Below are positions 11,650 to 23,800 of a stretch of 64,000 nucleotides of DNA, piece after piece. This DNA is from Hemicordylus capensis. Taxonomy: Eukaryota; Chordata; Lepidosauria; Squamata; Cordylidae. The notes beneath the pieces were generated by a model, which did not search any database, was not told the origin of the DNA, and worked only from the letters and a program-made list of their open reading frames with translations. Positions within the stretch are counted from its first letter, which is position 1. Every line of letters starts with the position of its first letter. Made by a program: the position numbers and the translations under genes. The stretch spans positions 5,296,501 to 5,360,500 of the forward strand of contig NC_069669.1 of assembly GCF_027244095.1 (NCBI RefSeq). The letters run 5' to 3'.

Positions 11650-11908
11650 ATGGTGCAGCGGGGAAATGCTTGACTAACAAGTAGAAGGTTGCCAGTTCAA
11701 ATCCTGGCTTGTGTTTCCCGGACTATGGGAAACACCTAGATGTGTTTCATATATAGCAGCAATATAGGAAGATGCTGAAAGGCATCATCTCATACTGTGA
11801 GATGGAGGCAATGGTAAACCCCTTCTATATTCTACCAAAGAAAACCACAGGGCACTGCGGGAGGGAGCCAGGAGTAGAAATCGACTTGACTGCACAAGTC
11901 AAGTCAAC
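11650..11908 (+). mobile_element. tRNA-derived SINE with RTE/BovB-like tail
   Basis: Same family as 4832-5043, with a short internal insertion after the B box (near 11,707). Tail block AATCGACTTGAC present. Confidence 0.7.
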
Positions 11909-12439
11909 CTTTAACTCTAAAGCCAGAGATGCCCAAAAGGCCGTGTATCTTTTCAGAGAGGGCCTTTGCGGGCACCTGCTGTCTGGGATTCCCTCCTGCA
12001 GAGGCTAGCCTGGTGCCAGGCATCAGTTTTGTTTGTCAGTGCCAGGCTGAGACCTTTTTCATTTGCCTTCTAGCTGAATTCACTCTGAAGTTAAAAGCTG
12101 GGAATGTTACTCCTGCCCTGCTGCGTTGTTGTTGCTTTCATGGTTCTTACGTTCTCCTGCGCTTAACTTTGGGAGCCTTGCTGGCTTATTAGGGCGTGGG
12201 TGGGTGTATTATTAACTTCCATATATGTATGTTTACATATTTTTAATAAGCCCACGTGTGGACAGTGCCTGTGTGGAGCGCCCTCCCCCCTGGAGAGCAC
12301 AGGCAGGTAATTCAGAATAAATAGACACGAGAGAGAGAGGAGCCTTCAAACGAGTTTGGTTTTTTTGCAAGCAAAGTCTGCCCCCACCCGAGACAGCGCT
12401 ACGAAATAGATATTAGCGAGAGGAAAAGAACGAGCAGGC

Positions 12440-12951
12440 GGCGAAGAAAGCCCAGCCCTCCACTCCCAGCCCAGCGACCACTGAGGGGAGCGCCGCTCCA
12501 GAAGACCCGCCCATGCTGTGACTGACAGCTGGCGGACGAACCAGCGAAGGGGCGCCCCTGACCCCGCGGGCCAAAAACCCCGCGCCTCCCTCCCCCCGCC
12601 TTTAGCCTAAGGAGAGGACCGCAAGAGCGGGAGGGGTGCTGTAGTGGAAGAAGGCGGCGGCGGGAGAGCGCTTGCGCAGTGGAGGTAGCGGCGACTCCTG
12701 CTCCTCCCTCGGGAGCGCGGGCGGTGCGTTTCTCCCCCGCCCCCCGGGCGCGCCTGCGCAGAGCGGGCCTCGCGCGCCTCAGTGACAGCGGCCGCCCCCA
12801 CCCTCCGCGAGGGCCTGGCCCCTGAGGCGACTCGGCCGGTTGGCGCCGCGGCGAGAGCGGAGATGCGGGCGAGGGGCGGCCCGGGCGCGGCGCCACGCGG
12901 GCTGGGGTGAGCCGGCGCCTGACCCTGAGGGTCCCAGAGAGGCCGGCCGCC
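12440..12951 (+). promoter_or_regulatory. ADCY9: CpG-rich promoter and 5' UTR of ADCY9
   Basis: GC and CpG density rise sharply from about 12,440 and stay high through most of exon 1. There is no TATA box near the start codon. NRF1-like cores (TTGCGCAG at 12,671; CCTGCGCAGA at 12,751) are present, as in many CpG-island promoters. The transcription start cannot be fixed from sequence alone. Confidence 0.7.
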
Positions 12952-14809
12952 ATGGCTTCGGCGGCAGCAGCAGCGGCGGCGGCAGCCTCCCCTCCGCTTC
13001 CCGCGGCGGTGGCGGGGCGGCCGCGCAGCACGGAGGTGCGCTGCGACCCCAGCGGAGACAGCCGCAGCGTGACGGTGCGGATCCAGGCGCGGAGCCCCCA
13101 GCCGCCGCTGCCGCCTCCAGGGCCGGGCCAGGCCTGCAAGTCCAGCCTCTCCTCCAGCTGCAGCAGCTCCGGGGGCGACGCGGCGGCGGCGGCGGCGGCA
13201 GCGGCGGCGGCGGTGGCGGCGACGCGCCGGGCGCAGGCGGCGGCGGAGGCGGCGGGCGAGGGCGGCGGCCTGTTCGGGCTGGGCCTGGGCTTGGGCTCGC
13301 GGCGGCCCCGGCGCGGGCGGTCGGGGCGGCGGCGGTGGCTGCCGCAGCTCTTCGAGCGGGCCTCGCGGCGCTGGTGGAGCCCGCAGTTCGACTCGCGCAA
13401 CCTGGAGGAGGCCTGCCTGGAGCGCTGCTTCCCGCAGACGCGGCGCCGCTTCCGCTGGGCGCTCTCCTACCTGGGAGCCGCCGGGCTGCTGTGGGGCACC
13501 TACCTGGGGCTGCGGCCGGGGCCCGGCGGCGGGCGGCGGCAGGTGGTGCTGGTGGCGCCGGCGCTGGGCTTCCTGGCCGCCTGCCTGGCCGCCTTCCTCT
13601 TCACCTTCACGCGGGCCTATGGGCGGCACACGGCGAGCGCCTCGTTGGCCCTGACGCTGGCCGCCTTCGCCCTCACCCTGGCCCCGCAGTTCCAGGTGCT
13701 GGGCGCCCCCGCCGCGGGGGCCGCTGCCAATCAGAGCCTGGCTGCTCTCCCCGCCTCTGGCCCCTGCCTGTCGCAGGTGGGCAGCTTCTCCATGTGCGTC
13801 GAGGTGCTGCTGCTGCTCTACACGGTGATGCACCTGCCCCTCTACCTGAGCCTCTTCCTGGGTCTCTCCTACTCGGTCCTCTTCGAAACGTTCGGCTACC
13901 ACTTTCGCGACGAGGACTGCTTCACGCCTTTCGGGGAGCGCCTGGTGTACTGGGAGCTGCTCAGCAAAGCCCTGCTGCACATCTGCATCCACGCCACCGG
14001 CATCCACTTGTTCATCATGTCCCAAGTCAGGTCGAGGAGCACGTTCCTGAAAGTGGGGCAGTCCATCATGCACGGCAAGGACCTGGAGGTGGAGAAGGCC
14101 CTGAAAGAGAGGATGATCCATTCCGTCATGCCCAGGATCATTGCCGACGATCTCATGAAGCAGGGGGACGACGACAGCGAGAACTCCGTTAAGCGCCACT
14201 CCACCTCCAGCCCCAAAAACAAAAAGAAAAAGCCTTCCATCCAGAAAAACCCCATTGTATTCCGTCCTTTTAAAATGCAACAGATAGAACAAGTCAGTAT
14301 TTTGTTTGCCGATATTGTAGGCTTCACCAAAATGAGTGCCAACAAATCCGCACATGCTCTCGTGGGGCTCTTGAATGATCTTTTTGGTCGCTTTGACCGC
14401 CTCTGCGAGGACACAAAATGTGAGAAGATAAGTACTTTAGGAGACTGTTACTACTGTGTAGCTGGGTGTCCTGAGCCCCGAGAGGATCACGCTTATTGCT
14501 GTATCGAGATGGGCTTGGGCATGATTAAAGCCATAGAACAATTTTGCCAGGAGAAGAAAGAGATGGTGAACATGCGAGTTGGAGTTCATACGGGGACCGT
14601 CCTATGTGGAATTTTGGGGATGAGGAGGTTTAAGTTTGACGTATGGTCCAATGATGTCAACTTGGCCAACCTAATGGAGCAGCTGGGTGTGGCCGGGAAG
14701 GTCCATATTTCGGAGGCTACTGCAAAATATTTGGATGACCGCTATGAAATGGAGGATGGAAAGGTGATTGAGCGTGTTGGCCAGAGTGTGGTAGCAGACC
14801 AGCTTAAAG
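12952..14809 (+). CDS. ADCY9: ADCY9 exon 1 (N-terminus, TM1-6, C1a)
   Basis: Codes residues 1-619 plus one base. It has poly-Ala tracts near residues 4-12 and 76-90, the conserved LPQLFERASRRWW block, six membrane segments and the whole C1a catalytic domain, ending QLK plus the first base of a Gly codon. Donor GTACGT. Confidence 0.97.
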
Positions 14810-17800
14810 GTACGTGTGTTCATTTCATTAAAATGGAATGAATTTGTTTGCTTCAGTACTTTTTCCTTAGTCTCTGACTTCTGTTAGGCTAACGTTAGGA
14901 TGGTTTTATGTTCTTCTTCTATGATTTGGAACTTGTGGGTTGCATCTGGTGGCTGTCATGACTCTTCAAAGTGATGAAGGCTTAGATTTTATTAAATATG
15001 GAGAAGCTATTTAGAAAATGCAAAATATTTTCTAGTTCATGGCATTCGATTTTATTGTAAGGTTTACTCTTTCAAGAGTGCAGATCCCAAAGCTTTTGGA
15101 GCAGGCAAGAGGGAGATAAATTCAGAAGAGTTATATTTTTGTGTTGAGGAGCAAACTTTTTTTTTAAATGTACATCTAGCTCATCTATTAAATCAGTCTT
15201 GCTTTGGTACTCTTGCATGTAGACTGGAGATGGGCTATAGTTCAATGAGCACACACTCTTTGTGTAGAGGATCCCAGGTTAAATCCCTGGTGGTATCTCA
15301 CCTGAAAGACTCACCTGAAATCCTAGAGAGCTGCTGCCAGACAGTGATACTGAGCTAGGTGAAGTCTGACTTGGTATAATGCAGCTTAATATCTTTAGAT
15401 TTATAGAAAAATATATTTTAGGTAATGATTGTAGCAGTTAAATCTTGAGTTATGCAGAAAGTATTCAGTTATCTGTTGAAGCTTCACAGATCTCAGATAC
15501 ATAACAAATAACCTTATTCTTGCAAGTAGTTCTGACAGGTTTTTTATTTGCTTTAGTATCTTGGATTTTTAGAGTACAAATAATTGATTATACAGAAGTT
15601 GTAGCACAAAACAATAAATACTGAATACACTTCAAATAATTACTGTTTATTTTCTGTTCCTTTGTACTTATGAGCCCAGAGAGTAGATGAGCAAGAGAGC
15701 GCGTGCACTGACTGAACCTAAATGAAGCATTTGAGACTGCTTCATTCCATTTGCTTAATTAACAGTGTACTGTAACTTTTTAAAAAAATGGCTGATATTA
15801 AGGAGACGGCTAAATAAGAATGTGTGAGACTAATGGATGGGGCCTAGACTAGAAAATAGCATGAAATATACAGAAGCTAAATCTTTCTTGGGGAAATTTG
15901 ACAAGCATAACCATCATTTGGGAGGTTGCCTGGTTGCATATGAAAGGGAGCCTAGAAGTGTGAGCACTGTAAGATATTCCCCTTAAGGGGATAAAGGATA
16001 TTTCCCTTAAGTTCTCTCCCTGGCAGCAGCTCCAAGATAGCGCTGAGAGAGACTTCTGCCTGCAACCTTGGAGAAGCTGCTGCTGTCGGTGTAGACAGTA
16101 CTGAGCAAGATGGACCTATGGTCTGACTCAGTATATGGCAGCTTCCTATGTTCCTATCATTCTTAGGCTGAATTTCTGTATTGTGGCAATATTGAACACT
16201 GGAAGATGTAATCATTGAAGCAGCCAGCCTTCCTTGGCACCAGGTGAATACTATCTATATTTAGTATATTGGTATGAATTCCTTTGGACTGCAGACTAGC
16301 TTGTTCGGATGCAGTTGACGCAATCTTCAGACTTCAGGCAATCTTGTGTTTGAGGAAAGCCTGTGGTGTTAGTTGATTCAGTAGCTGCCTGAAGCCTAGA
16401 AGAACACTGGTTGATCTCTCTGATAGATAATAACTATCCTGAAATGAGAGTACCCTGGCACTGGAAATGTGGTGTGTGACGTTAACTTGTAGCTTTCGGC
16501 CAGTCCCTACTAGCTACTTTAACAGTAAACATACATGCATTTGGAAAAAGAAGGAATAAGCATATTTGTGAATATTAATGTGTTAACTTGCATGATATAC
16601 TCTATCATTCAGTTAAAATAATTAATTTTTATGGGTAATTCTAATTGTCGACATTCATATGAGATTATAGTAATGGAAGCATAACTGACACATGAGTAAT
16701 TATACCTCACTTATGGTCTTTGTTTAGAACTGGTCCAGCATAAAGAAATGAGGGGTTAAAATGGATGATGTTCTGCTCGAATAACTGTTGGGATTGGGAG
16801 TATCTTTCACAGCCCAGATCTGTCCATGTCTTGTCTGAAGTCCCACTGGATTAAATAGAGCTTATTCCCATTTTATGTGTTTAGAGCTGCTGCCTTAGAA
16901 ATATTGAAATATCTACTACTATGATGACGAATATTTATATACCTCTCTTCAAGCAAAATTCACAAAAAACGTTACATTAAAAAATAAATATAGTCCCCTC
17001 TCTCCAAAGGGCTCACAATCTAAAAAGAAACAAAAGGCAGTGCAGTACCAGCAACAGCCACTGGAGGGATGCTATGCTGAGGTTGGATAGGGTCAATTGG
17101 ATAGGGCCAATTCCTTAAGAGGCTCAGTGGGGAAATGCTTGACTAACAAGCAGAAGGCTGCCGGTTCAAATCCCTGCTGGTACTATATTGGAAAATGCTG
17201 AAAGGCATCATCTCATACTGCGTGGGAGGAGGCAATCGTAAGCCCCTCCTGTATTCTACCAAAGAAAACCACAGGGTTCTGTGGGCACCAGGGGTCAAAA
17301 TCGACTTGACGGCACACATTACTTACTTTAAATATAAGAGAATCACCACTTTTAAAAAGGTGTGTCTCTCTGCTCAATTAGCAGGGCTTATTTGAACAGT
17401 GGGGTCAGGGTCATCTTTGTAGCCTGGGGGGCTTCTGCTGCCTGTGTGCACATGTGCATAAGCTCTATTCCTTACTGCAAAGTACTGATGCAACCATGTT
17501 GCTGCACAAAGGAAGTCACTGTATCTGTTCTCTGATAGAAGATTGTGGAGGCTGCCTGAGAAAAACACTCACAATCATCCAATTGTTGCAGTGCTTCAAT
17601 CCTTGCTTCCCAATCTTCATAAGATGTGGAGTATGTTTTAAAACATTTATGTTGGCATTGAAATCAGATGCTGACTAATGGACAAAAGTACCTACAATGG
17701 CTGAACATAACATACTCCTTCTGCCCCATGTGATTAGGTAGGCAGACAAAGGAAGGCAAAAGCTCACTAAGAGTTGGCTCAGTAATTTGTGCATCTTTGC

Positions 17801-20800
17801 CAAAGTGTGGGCATGTGGATGTTAGCGATGTGCACAAATCAAGATTTGTGCACAGATTCGAAGCCGAATTGATACGTGAGGCTTCTGAACTGATTCGACT
17901 GGTGGAGGGAGGGGGCGGCGAGCAGCACCTTTTAAAAGTGAGGACAGAAGGTCCTTACCTGCTCTGCTGCCACTCCACACAGCTTCCTGCTGTGGCGGCG
18001 CTCCCCCCAGCAGCTCACACTATGGGAAGAGGCCATGTGCATGGCATGGCTGCAGTGCATGGGCTGCTGGGAGGAGTGCCGCTGCAGCAGGTAGCTGTGG
18101 AGTGTTGGTGAAGCAGGTGAATCTGTGCACTGAGAAGGGTTCTGCAGTCAAGACAGGAGGAGGTTGGTGGTAGCAGCGGAACTGTTTAAACTGTGTTAAC
18201 TGTCCTTTCCCCACAGGCTTGAAAACGTACCTGATCTCTGGCTTGAAAGTGAAGGAGTCCCACTGCAACTGCTCACAGACTCTGCTTCCGAGTCTAGAAG
18301 CAGGAGACAGAAACAAGCTTCAGGGAGCTGCCTCAATGGAGAATGTTGGGGATTCAGCCAAGGGTTTCAGACACTCGGAGAAAAGCAAGGTTTGTCAAGT
18401 ACAGTTTTTATACATCTCTGGAGTTACTAATCTAGAAACTTGTTTTAGAAGGATAAACTGGGACACAAATCAGCCGCTTGGTGAGGACTCTTAGCGACCA
18501 CTTAGATAGAGTCTCTCCAGGATGATCTGTCTTCAACTTGGCCTTTAAGGTCATCCATTGCTGTTGTAATCAAGTCCATCCACCTTGCTGCTCGCCGTCC
18601 TTTTCTTCTCTTTCCTTCAACCATTCCCAGCATTATGGACTTCTTAAGGGAGCTGGGTTTTCGCATAATGTGTCTGAAGTATGATAGTTTGAGCCTGGTC
18701 ATTTTGTGCCTTGAGAATATACAACTTGGACATGCTAATATTTGCCATGACAGCAGGCCAACGATAAAAAGAGAAAAACTAACCTTAACGTGGTTTTTTT
18801 TTTTTTTTAAATCTCCAGACATGCCCTTCATGCAGTATTATCCTTGCTCCCACCTGTGCTGCAAGTATAGAGGAAGGAACCATTCAGAACGGGTGCCAGG
18901 ATGAACACAAGAACAGCACAAAGGTAACACATTCTCTGCTTGAGCTCTGCTCTGGCTACGCTGCATCGCTTGTATAGCAGCTCCAAGCAGCAGAAATTGC
19001 TTTGTTGTGATTCTGCTGCTGATCAGTCCTGAGATGAAACTGACTTAAGTGACATGCGGTCTCCATCCTCAGGACTGAAATAGATGCTCCCAGAAGCTGT
19101 ATTTGCATGATCTGAATTGCATCACTTTGAAGCGCAGCAACCATTCCTGATAAAACAGGCAGCAGAATTCTCTACCTCACCATCATGGTTGCTATTAGCT
19201 GAGCTGGGCCTGTTCTTGTAGCCATTCTAGTAATGTAAAAATGTGGGGTTGGTTTCATTTCTCAGTGTCAGTTCAGACATCTTAAAAGCTCTTCAGAGAA
19301 CCTGAGCAAAGCTTCTGGAGTTCTCTTGAAGCATTTTAGCTCATGCATTCATGTTGTCTATGAACATTTTGATAGCTGAAAGACTGGCTTAATCATGATT
19401 AATTCCAACTGGAACTTGCCACAAAGGATTAAAACACACACCAAACAACCCTGTTCTCTGTAAAAGGGTATTTCATGCCAGTGTCCTGAGGCACACTCAG
19501 TGTGGCTTAATGGGTACCTGGTTTCAGATCTCCACCCGCAAAGCCTCACTGGCTGACCTTGGACAACTCTCTCAGCCTACTTTAAAGGGTCATCATGAGG
19601 GGAAACCCTTTGTGTGCTTCTATGTGCTCCATGGAGAGAGGATGGATACAGACACAATCTGTAGTTTATGAACATCCTTTGATTCAGATGGCTTATGTTT
19701 GGCTTTTGAAACAAATTGTTTAGTAAACATTGACTGAAATAGTTTGTAAACACATACTGACATTTTCTTTAAAGTATTGGCTTTGTGTTAAAAACAAGAT
19801 GTTTAGTTTACCAGCTATCAGGTCCCTCCCTGCCAGGGGTCAGCTCCATGTCACAAGAGACAGAGTAGGCCACCACCACCCCCCATTTCAAAGCAGTTTC
19901 TTTACTTCTAATGGTCATGCTGTTGCTGTCCACCTGGGTTGGGCAACTGAAGACATGTGACAGCATGGCCTCTTCCTGTGTCATCTAACCATCCTAGTAG
20001 GAAGCCCTCGTGTCACCTCCCCCGGTTCGGCCCCATGGCCAGTCTTGGCTTCCCATGCCTACCTCCTCCTGCCCCAGCCTGCTGGAGTCTAGGCTGCTCT
20101 CCTCTCTGGATTGTTGTCTTTTGGCTCTAAATACCGTCTCTGTCTGCCCACCCTCTTGTAAGTCCCTCCCACTGGGGGGGGGGGTACTTGCCTTCTTGAC
20201 TGTGGTGAGTCAGTAAGGTATGCCTGCCAGGAGTGGGCTGGTCCTAGTTCTACTTGGATCTGCCCCACCTTCCCTCTGGTCTCCCTGGTGGGTCTTGCTT
20301 CCGTGGTCCTCCTGGGGTGTGTGACTAGGCTCACACCAGTTCTACATTTATTTCTGTATTACAGTGAGTGTATATCCTTATTTATTTATTTATTTATTTG
20401 ACATATTTCTGTACTGTCCAAAACTCACGTCTCTGGATGGTTTACAACAAGCAAATGAACAAGTTAAAACATTAGTTAAAATAAATGACAACAGAAAACT
20501 TAAAACAGTAGTTAAAACAAAATTAATGATATTTATTTTGTTCTCAGTTTAAAAAATGTACATGAGCACGTTTGAACTGAAGCACACTCTTTGTTGCTAA
20601 AATATGCCTTTAAGGAGAATGAACCCAAACTTTCTGTGGCTCCTGAACTTCTTCTCTTCGTCTTTGCCCTTCCTGTGACCTAAAGCAGGGCCCCGGAGGA
20701 TGCAGTCCAAAGTCCCAGAATGGGCTTTTGAGTCTTCCGCAAGAGGAGAAGCTGAGCAACAGCCAAACATCCCTTTGTGAAATGTTGCAGGAGAAAGGGA

Positions 20801-23800
20801 GGTGGGCAGGAGTCAGCTTGGATCAGTCAGCCCTCCTGCCACTACGGTTCAAAAACATCAGAGAGAAAACAGATGCTCACTTTGTTGATGTGATTAAAGA
20901 AGACAGGTAAGAAGGAGTTCTTCACATTCTAAATGTGTTATGCAGGAGAAGGTGGTCAAGGTATTGGTTTTTGTAGGCCACTGCTTCTGGGAATTTAAGC
21001 CCCAGTAAGTCTCTGCAAATTTGTCCCATTTTTGGTTAGTGTTAACCAGGGTGTTGTCTGCAATAACTTACATCGGAAGCTGCCTTAGACAGTCAGACCC
21101 CTGGTCCATCTAGCTCAGTATTGCCTACACTGACTGGCAGTGACTCTCCAAGATTTCAGGCAAGAGTCTTTCCCAGCCCTATCTGGAAGTGCTGCCAGGG
21201 ATCGACCCAGGGGTCTTCTGTATGCAGTTGGATGCAGTAGCCCCATCTTGGAGAACGGGTATCGCTTAGTGACTAAGAGGGCAAGCTGTGAGCGAAATCC
21301 AGTTCAGATCTATGGCTAGCCATCACTCTCTTGGCCCCAGACCCACCCTCGTAATTTTGGGCTAAGAACACTGGCCTCGCTTTTAGGATGGCAGTTGTAA
21401 AAGAGATAATGTATGTCAAGTTCTTTAAACACCATGTAATGCTGATGACAGTAGTAATAATTGTTCCTACTTTATTTGGGCCACTGTATTTTCTGCATCC
21501 TCTAAGCAGAGGACAGTATTGAGTGGTCTGTCTGCAGTGGAGTGAGCCATGCCAAAGACCGCACTGTGATCTCATAACAATTTTATGTAGCTGCTCCATA
21601 ACTAGTGTTCTCTGGCCAGCTTGCAAAACAAACCAATAAAAAGTTTTTAAAGCCTGGGTGAATTTAAAAAAGAGTCTTCACCTGGTATCTAAAATACCAT
21701 AACGATGGCACCACTGGGAGCCTATTCATAAACAGGGTGCTGTCCTCTCCCACAAAGGCCCTCTCCCTAGTAGCCATCCCCCTCTCTTCATTTGGCAGTG
21801 ACACTTGAAGATCGGTCTCCTCAGAAGATCTTATGGGACATGGCACTCTTTCAGCTAACCGGGTCGCAAGCCATTTAAGGCTTTGAAGGTACAAGCCAGC
21901 ATTTTGAATTGGGCCCAGAAACAAACTGTGAGCCAGTGCAGCTGACAAAGCATCAGCGCGATATGATTGAAACACCCAGTCCTAGTTAACAATCTTGGGG
22001 CCCTATTTTGGACCAACTGCAGACCCAAACGGTTTTCTAAGGCAGCCCCCATACAAGTCATAGTAATCTAAACGGGAGGTTACCAGAGCATAAGTAGCCT
22101 GGGAGAGTGCCTTTCTCTACAAGATCCCCACTGCTCATTAAGATCATCAGGAGGGGTCCGTCTTTGGCTGCTACCAGTTCATCTGGTGGTGACCTGGGAT
22201 TGGGCCTTATCAGTTGTCGCCCTTAAATTGTAGAACACACTCCTCGTGGATTTAAGAGGATTATCTTCCTTGGAGGCCTTCAGGAGAGCCTTAAAGACCC
22301 ATCTTTTTAGCCTGGCTTTTAATAATATCTAGTTTTAGTTTTAATGGGTTTTAATCTGGTGTAAATGTATTTAATTTTACTTTTATATTTTCTTAATTTT
22401 AATATAAACTGCACTGAGCCACTTTAGGAAGGGCGGTAAATAAATTGAATGAATGAATAAATAATAAAATAACTGTGGCCAGGCTATCTCCATCCAGGAA
22501 AGATTGTAACCAGCATATCAGCTAAAGCTGATAAAAGGCACTCTGGCAGTGTGATTATTTGAACTGGGAACTTCGTGCTCTTGACCACAGTGTACCATTA
22601 TTTCACTTTTTTATTCTAGCTGTGAACTCTGTAGGAGATGTATTCTTAGGAAGATTCTGTAGCAGTTGTATATCGCTGTCGTTCCACTCTTGTGGGAACT
22701 TGGAGCCATCTTCATGTTGTCACTCTAGCTGACCAAATTGTTCCAAGTGCTTTCTCTTCTCAGCACATGAAGTTTGATACATGCAGCGCGGAGATCAAAT
22801 AGCAGGCAAATGCTCACCAGGACTTCAAGGGGTCAGATACATTAAGAGCACCCATACCAAGTAGGAAGTAACCTGGAAAGAGAGGATGAGTTGCTTTTTC
22901 AAAAGCATGAACTCTTCTGAAACTGTTTGCTGTCCATTTTTCCTCTAGCTTGATGAAAGACTATTTTTTTAAGCCACCAATTAACAGGCTGAGCCTGAAC
23001 TTCCTGGACCAGGATTTGGAGTTGGCCTATAGGAGCAGCTATCAAGAAGAGGTGTGTGCTGGCTCTGTCTGTGTCTGAAGTGTAAACCGCATGCTAACAC
23101 CAGTTGTGTGTTGTTTCTTGAATGAATAGCTGCCTTAGGAATTGTGTGCTGAGAGGGGAAGGGTGCCCAGTCAGCCTGTAGAGTTCCATGTGTGTTCTTA
23201 GTCTTCTGAACACACCTGGAGCCCTGTGTGAGGGTGGGGAAGCAGCTGGGAAGAAAATTGAGGAAAACAAGGCTGGCCAGGCATACACCTTGAAACCTTC
23301 AGGTTTCCAGATGGGCGGTTTTTGAAGATGAGACCTTGTGCTAATTTCCCTCTTGGGAAGTTGTTGTTAGAAGATGTCAGGATAGGGAACCACATGCCAC
23401 TGTGATGGGGCAGACCTCTGTTATCTTTCACATGCATAATATAGAAGCTCCAGTGAAACCTACATTGTTCCCTCACCAGCCGACATTCCATTCCATGTGT
23501 GTGAATGCAAAATCAAGGTCTAATTCATGTTAGGGCTCAGTGACACAACCTTTAAGGCTGCTTTCAGTTAAAACTAAAACAAATGGTCACAGTTCCATTA
23601 CAGATGTTTGTGTTCATATGTCATTTGCCTCCGAGGCACAGCACCATTCTTTTGTGTTTGTGTCTCCCTGTTGCACTGAATGGTTCCTTCATGTGTCCCA
23701 TTTACAGCACACAAGGAGCAGAACCATTCTCTGCTGCTGCAGTCTAAGGGCATCTCACGTGTGGGGTTATGCTGTCCATGTGACTCTAAAGGCAGGACTA

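Larger units (their letters stand above)
270..12400. other. intergenic region upstream of ADCY9
   Basis: I see no protein gene here. The stretches between the listed repeats (about 270-930, 1680-2710, 2770-3125, 3600-4830, 6790-7220, 7355-7740, 9825-10520, 11910-12400) show no recognisable domain, tRNA or long conserved frame. Open frames in them are short and unrelated to known proteins. Confidence 0.6.
14810..18216 (+). other. ADCY9: ADCY9 intron 1
   Basis: Contains a 5S SINE (15.93-16.16), a minus-strand dispersed repeat (16.94-17.11), a tRNA SINE (17.12-17.33) and a MITE fragment (17.82-18.15) ending about 60 bases before exon 2. The rest is AT-rich unique sequence with no recognised feature. 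Confidence 0.8.

Noticed and set aside
12907-12951. Upstream non-ATG start extending ADCY9 by 15 codons
   Set aside because: Begins at GTG; the ATG at 12,952 has an ideal context and matches the MAS start of other ADCY9 proteins.
12607-14355. 582-codon minus-strand and 450-codon plus-strand frames over ADCY9 exon 1
   Set aside because: Shadows of the GC-rich, strongly conserved ADCY9 exon 1; no similarity to any protein.
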